Part shown: piece after piece, positions 6,411-10,684 of the stretch
Layout of the letters: each line of letters opens with the position of its first letter
How positions within the stretch are numbered: position 1 is the stretch's first letter
From: Nocardioides sp.
GTDB taxonomy: Bacteria; Actinomycetota; Actinomycetes; Propionibacteriales; Nocardioidaceae
Direction: 5' to 3'
Assembly (NCBI GenBank): GCA_021166815.1
Contig: JAJPEO010000111.1
Location: 1-10,684, forward strand
Length of the DNA: 10,684 nucleotides
Notes under the pieces: model-generated
Told to the model about the DNA's origin: nothing
The model's database searches: none
The model's input: the letters and a program-made list of their open reading frames with translations, nothing else
Program-made: the position numbers and the translations under genes

Positions 6411-6416
6411 ACGGTA
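6411..6416 (-). promoter_or_regulatory. Candidate -10 element of the meta operon (leaderless)
   Basis: On the minus strand TACCGT fits the actinobacterial TANNNT -10 pattern and sits 6 bases before the ATG at 6404, so transcription would begin at or next to the start codon. No ribosome binding site competes with this reading. No good -35 is found 16-19 bases further upstream, which would fit a promoter that depends on an activator bound to the repeats at 6439-6491. Confidence 0.4.
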
Positions 6417-6438
6417 GGCGGCGTCTCCTCGCCGTAGG

Positions 6439-6471
6439 TCGACCGTTCCTCACCGCAGAACAAACGGTCGA
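6439..6471. promoter_or_regulatory. Perfect 9-bp inverted repeat, operator candidate for the meta operon
   Basis: TCGACCGTT (6439-6447) and AACGGTCGA (6463-6471) are perfect inverted copies separated by 15 bases. They lie 35-67 bases upstream of the decarboxylase start, and there is no coding sequence here. The half-sites are about two helical turns apart, as expected for a dimeric regulator. No regulator gene is adjacent, so the binding protein is unknown; meta pathways are commonly controlled by IclR, GntR, LysR or XylR/DmpR-type proteins. Confidence 0.6.
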
Positions 6472-6491
6472 TGTGGTCCCGACTGCGGAAC
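6445..6491. repeat. Two related 17-bp partial palindromes, 30 bp apart
   Basis: On the minus strand GTTCTGCGGTGAGGAAC (plus 6445-6461) and GTTCCGCAGTCGGGACC (plus 6475-6491) match at 12 of 17 positions. Both follow the pattern GTTC-N9-GAMC. Their starts are 30 bp apart, close to three helical turns, so two bound proteins would face the same side. The first overlaps the 9-bp inverted repeat but has a different centre (6453 versus 6455). They are probably tandem operator sites. Confidence 0.4.
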
Positions 6492-6537
6492 CAAGGGACG
6501 GTCAGCGACGCAGAGCCTGGAGTCCACCGGCTCGCCC

Positions 6538-7872
6538 TCAGGCGCCCAGCGCGTACTCGCACTCGACAGGCGTGAGGGCTCGGTAGATCTCCACGACGAG
6601 CGCGCGGGTCCGTCGTCGAGCGCCGGGTGGGGGCACCGGCGGTGGTCCGGTGTAGTCGTGACCCGTGGGTGTCGTGATGGTGACGCGATGTCGCCGGTCG
6701 GGGGCTCGTCGACTGGCCCAGCCGGAGTGTTCCTTGACCAGGTTGCACCGCACGCACAGCCCCTGGCCGTTCGCGGCGCTGGTGACCCCACCGTCTGTAT
6801 GGCGCTCGATGTGGTCGACGTGGCGGATCGGTGCGTCGCACCACGGCGTGCGACACACGTCGTCGCGCAGCACGAGGAACCGGCGGAGGTTGCCGTCGAA
6901 CAGGCGCTTGGTGGCATCCATGGCCACCAGCGCGCCGGTGTCGGGCGAGGTGAAGAGGCGGCGTACCCATGTCTTGTCGGCCTCGCGGACGAGATCGCGG
7001 GCCAGGAAGGCGGGGATGGGGCCGTATCCCGGGATGTGGGCGGCTTCGTGTCCGGCCTCACCGTCGGCGCCGAGCAGGGCGTGGTCGCTCATCACGAGGT
7101 GGAGCTGGACCTGCGGGCGGTCGGCGGGATCGACGGGGTGGGCACCGGTGACCCGGGCGACGAGGGTGTCGGCCATGACCTGGCCGCGGGAGCGCTCGTC
7201 GCCGGCCGCCTGCGCCTCGTCGGCAGCGGCGGTGAGCGCGGCGTGGCAGGCGACCCCGTGGGCGACGGGCAGCAGCGCACCCAGCCACGTCATCGTGTCG
7301 GGCGCGGGGCGGATGGAGACCCGCCGGTCGGCCTCGGCTCCCCGCACCCGGCGGAGCACCGAGCCGGGGTCGAGCCGGTACCCGATCGACCGGGCCATCG
7401 CGGAGACCTTCCGATCCCCCATCCCCTCGAGCTTGTCAGCCATCTCGGTGTCGACTCGGCTTCGGTCCTCCTTGGTCAGCACAGCGGTGTCACGGACCAG
7501 GATGGTGGCTCGCCACTCGTTGATCACGCCCGACCTCAGGGCAGCCAAGGTGCAGGGCATCTCGTCGACGAGGGCCGTCGCCAGCCCGAGGAGGCGGGCA
7601 CCCTTGTGCGGGGACTCACCACGCGCCAGCGCGATCTCCGCGCCCAGGCCGCGAACGTGCCCGTCCCTCTCCACCCGTCGGCGGGCCAGCCCGGCAGCCG
7701 CCTGCGCCTGCGCTGCCGCGGCGGCTGACTTCAAGCTCTCCAGCTCGGTCGTCATGTCGATCAGCTCGGCCTCGGCCCAGGACTCCGTCGACAGGCCGGC
7801 CAGGCCTGAGCGCAGGCCCGCGAGCACCGACAGCAGCTGCTGGGGTGACAGGGATGCCTCGGAATCGAACAT
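6538..7872 (-). CDS. DUF222 / 13E12-repeat family protein with C-terminal HNH endonuclease domain
   Basis: This 444-residue protein has a helical, Ala-rich DUF222 (13E12-repeat) region over about residues 10-300 and a C-terminal HNH nuclease module at about 335-385. The module shows CRTPWC (Cys340, Cys345), HVDHI (His351, Asp353, His354), TSAANGQGLC with Asn368 and Cys373, and CVRCN with Cys376. The four cysteines should bind structural zinc, and HVDH...N supplies the HNH metal site. All key residues are intact, so it looks functional. A Pro-rich linker (409-418) precedes a short tail. The family is abundant in actinobacterial genomes and its cellular role is unresolved; M. tuberculosis 13E12 genes are known members of the LexA regulon. 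Start ATG 7870-7872 has no Shine-Dalgarno and lies inside a LexA box, with promoter elements placed for a leaderless mRNA. It ends 133 bp before the meta operon on the same strand. Confidence 0.9.
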   Translation of the reverse strand: MFDSEASLSPQQLLSVLAGLRSGLAGLSTESWAEAELIDMTTELESLKSAAAAAQAQAAAGLARRRVERDGHVRGLGAEIALARGESPHKGARLLGLATALVDEMPCTLAALRSGVINEWRATILVRDTAVLTKEDRSRVDTEMADKLEGMGDRKVSAMARSIGYRLDPGSVLRRVRGAEADRRVSIRPAPDTMTWLGALLPVAHGVACHAALTAAADEAQAAGDERSRGQVMADTLVARVTGAHPVDPADRPQVQLHLVMSDHALLGADGEAGHEAAHIPGYGPIPAFLARDLVREADKTWVRRLFTSPDTGALVAMDATKRLFDGNLRRFLVLRDDVCRTPWCDAPIRHVDHIERHTDGGVTSAANGQGLCVRCNLVKEHSGWASRRAPDRRHRVTITTPTGHDYTGPPPVPPPGARRRTRALVVEIYRALTPVECEYALGA

Positions 7873-7880
7873 GTGTTCGA
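7865..7880. promoter_or_regulatory. LexA (SOS) box overlapping the HNH gene start codon
   Basis: TCGAACATGTGTTCGA is a perfect fit to the actinobacterial LexA box TCGAAC-N4-GTTCGA. It is the core of a longer palindrome with 10-bp arms (7862-7871 and 7874-7883) and a 2-base centre. It covers the start codon (7870-7872) and the last base of the -10, so bound LexA would block transcription start directly. Confidence 0.85.
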
Positions 7881-7908
7881 TTCTAGTGGGCCACGCCCAC
7901 CATGTCCA
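7880..7908 (-). promoter_or_regulatory. Sigma-A-type promoter of the HNH gene
   Basis: On the minus strand TGGACA (7903-7908) is separated by 17 bases from TAGAAT (7880-7885). TAGAAT is 7 bases before the ATG at 7872. Each hexamer matches its consensus (TTGACA, TATAAT) at five of six positions with ideal spacing. Initiation at the start codon would give a leaderless transcript, in line with the missing ribosome binding site. Confidence 0.7.
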
Positions 7909-7945
7909 TGGCTGCGGTGACTTCTTCTCGGAGCCGAAGGACGTG

Positions 7946-8182
7946 ATGCGCTACCTGATGACCGTGGCGATGCGCGGTGATCTCGAGCGGTTTCGCGACC
8001 CGCCTCGGAGTGGGTGGGCGCCGCACCTGGGGTTCGACCACCGGCATGTGGTCCACCACCTCCGACGTGAGTTCGTCGATCCGGGGCTGTGGACGGTGGA
8101 ACGGCGGAAGCGTTCAGCCTTCGGCGCCCACCTGTTACTCGTCCTGCGTCGTGGCCACGACGACGTGCCCCCGCGGCAATAG
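7946..8182 (+). CDS. Hypothetical protein, 78 residues (weak support)
   Basis: The interval between the HNH gene and the hydrolase gene (7873-8227) holds one plausible frame, beginning MRYLMTVAMRGDLERFRDPP and ending GHDDVPPRQ. I do not recognise it. It has about 80% G or C at third positions, somewhat less than its neighbours, and a mixed composition rich in Arg and His, with no signal peptide or membrane segment. AAGGA (7937-7941) is 4 bases before the ATG. The frame is open upstream to beyond the LexA box, reading DFFSEPKDV just before the start, so it may be the remnant of a longer gene. The minus-strand frames here are low-complexity and less convincing. It is transcribed away from the HNH gene, and the palindrome at 7862-7883 lies 63 bases upstream. 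Confidence 0.33.
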   Translation: MRYLMTVAMRGDLERFRDPPRSGWAPHLGFDHRHVVHHLRREFVDPGLWTVERRKRSAFGAHLLLVLRRGHDDVPPRQ

Positions 8183-8227
8183 GGACACACCCAGTCTCGT
8201 GCCGTTGCCGGAGGAAGCTGTGCGTGG

Positions 8228-9619
8228 TCAGCGTGCGACGTACGCCAAGCGGTGCAAGGGGATCCCGACGTAGTTGACACCGGCGATTGCGCCCGACGCG
8301 GACCGGAGGAAGACGACGCGCTCCCCGACGGACTCGCCCTCGCACAGCGTGAAGACCAGCGGGTCGTCGGTGGCCGCGAGTCGTGCCGTCGACGGGGAGC
8401 CGTCCTCGAGGACGACGAGAGTGCCGTCGCGGGCCTCGACCCGGATGTTGAAGCCGTACTCATCCTCCTCGTATCCGCCGAGGAGCTCACGGTGCACCAC
8501 TGGAAGAGGTTGCGGAGGCCCTTGCGGGAGGTCGGGCGGCCGGTCCCGATGTGCCTGCAGGACCTGCGACGCCACGTCGTCCACCAGGGACGCGGGCCGA
8601 ACCGAGCCGTTGACGAGCGCGACCACGGCGAGGCTGTCCTCGGGACGGAACAGCAGCTCCGCCCTCCAGCCATAGAGAGAGCCGGTGTGGCCGACCCACC
8701 GGTCGTCCCCGAGCCGCCGCGACATCCAGCCGAACCCGTAGGCCAGGTTCCAGTCCGCGTCGACCAGCACGGCGGAACGCTGCATCTCGCGCAACGAGCG
8801 GCCGTCCAGGACCCGGTCACCGTCCCCGCGCTTGTCCTCGTCCTTCGTGCGGAACTGGACTGCCGCCCAGCGGGAGAGGTCCGCGACCGTCGACCACAGT
8901 CCGCCGTCGGCGAGGTAGGTCGAGGAGTCGAACTCCCTGCTCGGGGACAACGCATCGTCGAACCGGTGCGGGCCGTGGCCGGTCGCCAACCGAGAGGCCT
9001 GCGTCGCATCGGGGAAGAACGTGGTCGAGCTCAGTCCAGCGACGTCCAGGACGTGCTCCCGGACGTACGCGTCGTACGGCTGTCCCGACACCCGACCCAC
9101 CACGACGCCGAGCAGCTCGTAGGCGACGTTGCTGTAGCGCCACTCCGACTCCGGCGGCGCCAGCACCCGCACCCCGTCCAGCCGCGCGAGCAGCTCCTCC
9201 TCGGTCCACAGGGCCAGCTGCCATGGGTCGTCGCTGGCGGGCGCGTCGTTCTGGAGCCCGGAGGTGTGGGCCATCAACCTCCGAAGGGTCAGGTCCTCCA
9301 CCGGCCCGAACGGGTCCTCGATGGCTCCCGCCTCGGGCACGTGAGCGACGAGGGGGTCGTCGAGCCGCAGCCGCCCCTCGTCGCGCAGCTGCAGGACCGC
9401 CGTCGCCGTGAACGACTTGGTGATCGAGGCGATCCGGAACATCGTGTCCGCCTCGACGCGGCGGCCCGAGGCCTGGTCGGCGAAGCCGATCGCGCAGCTC
9501 CATGCCAGCTCGCCGCCGTGCACCACCCCCATCGCCATCCCGGGCAGCCTCTGGTCGACGAGGAACCTCGCGGCGAGGGTGTCGAGACGGGATGCGATCG
9601 GGTCGATGACGGTGGACAT
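8228..9619 (-). CDS. Serine hydrolase, beta-lactamase family (class C / DD-peptidase-like)
   Basis: This 463-residue protein has a penicillin-binding-protein/beta-lactamase fold over about residues 10-350. Catalytic motifs are SITK (Ser65-Lys68), YSN (Tyr162-Asn164) and HTG (311-313), the third-motif equivalent of KTG, all with normal spacing for family S12. Residues about 370-463 form a separate beta-rich C-terminal domain, as in many esterase- or peptidase-like members. No signal peptide is seen, so it is probably cytoplasmic and more likely an esterase or D-amino-peptide hydrolase than a secreted beta-lactamase. I chose ATG 9617-9619 because homology begins just after it; in-frame alternatives are ATG 9653-9655 and a GTG nearby. 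No strong ribosome binding site is seen at any of them, and TATTCT (9660-9665) is a possible -10. It lies 100 bases downstream of the PucR-type regulator on the same strand. Substrate unknown. Confidence 0.85.
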   Translation of the reverse strand: MSTVIDPIASRLDTLAARFLVDQRLPGMAMGVVHGGELAWSCAIGFADQASGRRVEADTMFRIASITKSFTATAVLQLRDEGRLRLDDPLVAHVPEAGAIEDPFGPVEDLTLRRLMAHTSGLQNDAPASDDPWQLALWTEEELLARLDGVRVLAPPESEWRYSNVAYELLGVVVGRVSGQPYDAYVREHVLDVAGLSSTTFFPDATQASRLATGHGPHRFDDALSPSREFDSSTYLADGGLWSTVADLSRWAAVQFRTKDEDKRGDGDRVLDGRSLREMQRSAVLVDADWNLAYGFGWMSRRLGDDRWVGHTGSLYGWRAELLFRPEDSLAVVALVNGSVRPASLVDDVASQVLQAHRDRPPDLPQGPPQPLPVVHRELLGGYEEDEYGFNIRVEARDGTLVVLEDGSPSTARLAATDDPLVFTLCEGESVGERVVFLRSASGAIAGVNYVGIPLHRLAYVAR

Positions 9620-9719
9620 GTTGACATCGTGGCCCTGCACGGCCCGTCGCGCCATCCACAGAATAGGCCGCGAGGCCAGCGGGGGTCGGCGTGCTCGTTC
9701 GCGCGACCGACTGAACGCG

Positions 9720-10684
9720 TCACACCTCTTCCCACCCCCGGCACAACCACCACAGGTCCCCCGCGACGAGCGGGTCGTGCGGGTCCAACCCGGTCGCCTC
9801 GGCGAGGGCCGCGACCCGGTTGCGGACGGTGTTGGGGTGGACGAACTCCCGTGCCGCAGCCGCGTCGGCGTCACCGCTGCACTCGAGCCAGGCGCGTACG
9901 GTCCTGAGCACCAGGCCGGCCTGCCGCCCGAGGCCGGCCAGCGAGTCGGCGTGCGCCTGGAGCAGCACGCCACCCAGGTCGGGTCGCTCCAGCATCGCCA
10001 CGGCCGACGCGACCGAGGCCACGGGGACCACGCCCGACAGGCCCCGCTCGCCGCCGACGCGGGCTGCAGCCGTGGCGAGCCGGCGCAGGACGGGGACGTC
10101 CTCGGCCCGGCCGGGGCCAGCCAGCCCGAGGACGCCGGCCCCGGTCGGACCCGGGGCGTCCCGGAGCACGGCGACCACGTCGGGCCCGTCGGTGGCAGCC
10201 ACGCCGAGCCGGGTGGCGCGCAGGGCCCGGACCAGGTCTGCGGCGGGCGCCCCCGAGGCCGGCGCGGCCACCACGAGCACGCGGTCGCGGGGCAGCGCGG
10301 CGGACGCGGCGGCCATGGCGGCGGCGGACCCGCCCTGCAGCAGGCGGCGTACGAGGTCGGCCTCGCGGTCGACGTCACCCGCCCCTGCCGGGGTGCGGGC
10401 CGCGGCGGCGTGGGCGGCCATGAGCCGGCCACGCACCTCCTGGGCCCAGTCGTCGTAGAGCTCGCGGGCCTCCAGCAGCAGGAGCGGGTCGACGCCGGTG
10501 TCGACGGCGACCTCGCGGGCGCGGGCCCAGATGCGTCGCTCGGCGACGTGGATGGCCGACAGGACGGCGTGGATGGGGACGCCCTGGCGGGCCCGGGTGG
10601 TGGCGAGGTCCTCCACGAAGGACAGCTCCGCCTCGGTGGGACCGCGACCGTCAGCGATCGCGCGGGTCGAGGCGGCCAGCAGCG
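9720..10684 (-). CDS. PucR/CdaR-type transcriptional regulator (N terminus outside window)
   Basis: The reading frame is open to the right edge, leaving 320 visible C-terminal residues. The first part, LLAASTRAIADGRG...EDLATTRARQGVPIHAVLSA, fits the helical N-terminal sensor region (RsbRD_N-like) common in actinobacterial PucR-type regulators. A GGDEF-like or degenerate middle region rich in Ala and Val follows. The last 60 residues contain the helix-turn-helix HTH_30 pattern: REFVHPNTVRNRVAALAEATG, where HPNTVRNR is the recognition helix signature (usual form HRNTLRYR). Then comes LDPHDPLVAGDLWWL. These proteins activate transcription in response to small metabolites; the ligand cannot be read from the sequence. 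The GTG at 10614-10616 is inside the conserved N-terminal region, so it is not the real start. The serine hydrolase gene 100 bp downstream is a possible target. Confidence 0.85.
   Translation of the reverse strand, partial: LLAASTRAIADGRGPTEAELSFVEDLATTRARQGVPIHAVLSAIHVAERRIWARAREVAVDTGVDPLLLLEARELYDDWAQEVRGRLMAAHAAAARTPAGAGDVDREADLVRRLLQGGSAAAMAAASAALPRDRVLVVAAPASGAPAADLVRALRATRLGVAATDGPDVVAVLRDAPGPTGAGVLGLAGPGRAEDVPVLRRLATAAARVGGERGLSGVVPVASVASAVAMLERPDLGGVLLQAHADSLAGLGRQAGLVLRTVRAWLECSGDADAAAAREFVHPNTVRNRVAALAEATGLDPHDPLVAGDLWWLCRGWEEV

Noticed and set aside
2638..6437. Long open frames on the plus strand across the meta operon (2638-4131 and 4083-6437).
   Set aside because: They mirror real minus-strand genes in GC-rich DNA, have Asp/Val/Gly/Leu-rich repetitive translations without recognisable domains, and overlap genes with intact catalytic residues.
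6665..8182. Full 505-residue plus-strand frame over the HNH gene.
   Set aside because: Only its last 78 codons fall outside the HNH gene and look coding-like; the rest is antisense to a well-supported protein.
8228..10432. A 734-residue frame joining the serine hydrolase to upstream sequence.
   Set aside because: The extra 270 residues are the PucR-type gene read in another frame, Pro/Arg-rich without domain similarity.
1..10684. CRISPR arrays, tRNA or rRNA genes, insertion sequences, attachment sites.
   Set aside because: I saw no regularly spaced direct repeats, no tRNA-like cloverleaf, no transposase or integrase motifs and no terminal inverted repeats with target duplications. A 13E12-family gene alone is not evidence of a mobile element here.

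Overview
This window comes from a high-GC actinobacterium. Third codon positions are almost all G or C, an SOS box of the actinobacterial type (TCGAAC-N4-GTTCGA) is present, and so are a DUF222/13E12 HNH protein, an AMIN-like/GerMN secreted protein and a PucR-type regulator. Several genes lack a Shine-Dalgarno sequence and have a -10-like hexamer close to the start codon, as expected for leaderless actinobacterial transcripts. A Nocardioides-like member of the Propionibacteriales is my best guess, from gene content only.

Layout. Positions 1-320 (minus) hold the N-terminal third of an alanine dehydrogenase that runs off the left edge. It is divergent from a crotonase-superfamily protein at 424-1137 (plus). 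Convergent to that is a secreted AMIN-like + GerMN protein at 1158-2078 (minus), with a candidate ECF-sigma promoter.

The core of the window, 6404 down to 2174 (minus), is a compact six-gene operon for meta-cleavage of catechol. In transcription order it encodes 4-oxalocrotonate decarboxylase (xylI), 4-oxalocrotonate tautomerase (xylH), 2-hydroxymuconic semialdehyde dehydrogenase (xylG), a XylT-type [2Fe-2S] ferredoxin, catechol 2,3-dioxygenase (xylE), and a GlcG/HbpS-family protein. Spacing is tight: 1 base, a 4-bp ATGA overlap, 17 bases, 3 bases, and a 4-bp GTGA overlap. Together the enzymes open catechol to 2-hydroxymuconic semialdehyde, oxidise it to 4-oxalocrotonate, isomerise it, and decarboxylate it to 2-oxopent-4-enoate. 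The ferredoxin probably re-reduces inactivated dioxygenase iron. The hydratase, aldolase and acylating acetaldehyde dehydrogenase that finish the pathway, the hydrolytic-branch hydrolase, and any ring hydroxylase are not in this window.

The 133-bp region upstream of the operon (6405-6537) carries a perfect 9-bp inverted repeat and two related 17-bp GTTC-N9-GAMC elements, which are good operator candidates. Next upstream is a DUF222/HNH endonuclease-like gene (6538-7872, minus). Its start codon lies inside a perfect LexA box and its promoter looks leaderless. A 344-base region follows that holds only a weakly supported 78-residue plus-strand ORF. The right end carries a serine beta-lactamase-family hydrolase (8228-9619, minus) and a PucR/CdaR-type regulator (9720 to the right edge, minus, N terminus missing).

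The strongest items for follow-up are the SOS-controlled leaderless HNH gene, the dedicated operator array of the meta operon, and the translational coupling of a haem-binding-type GlcG/HbpS protein to catechol 2,3-dioxygenase. I did not find a wholly new multi-gene defence or mobile system.
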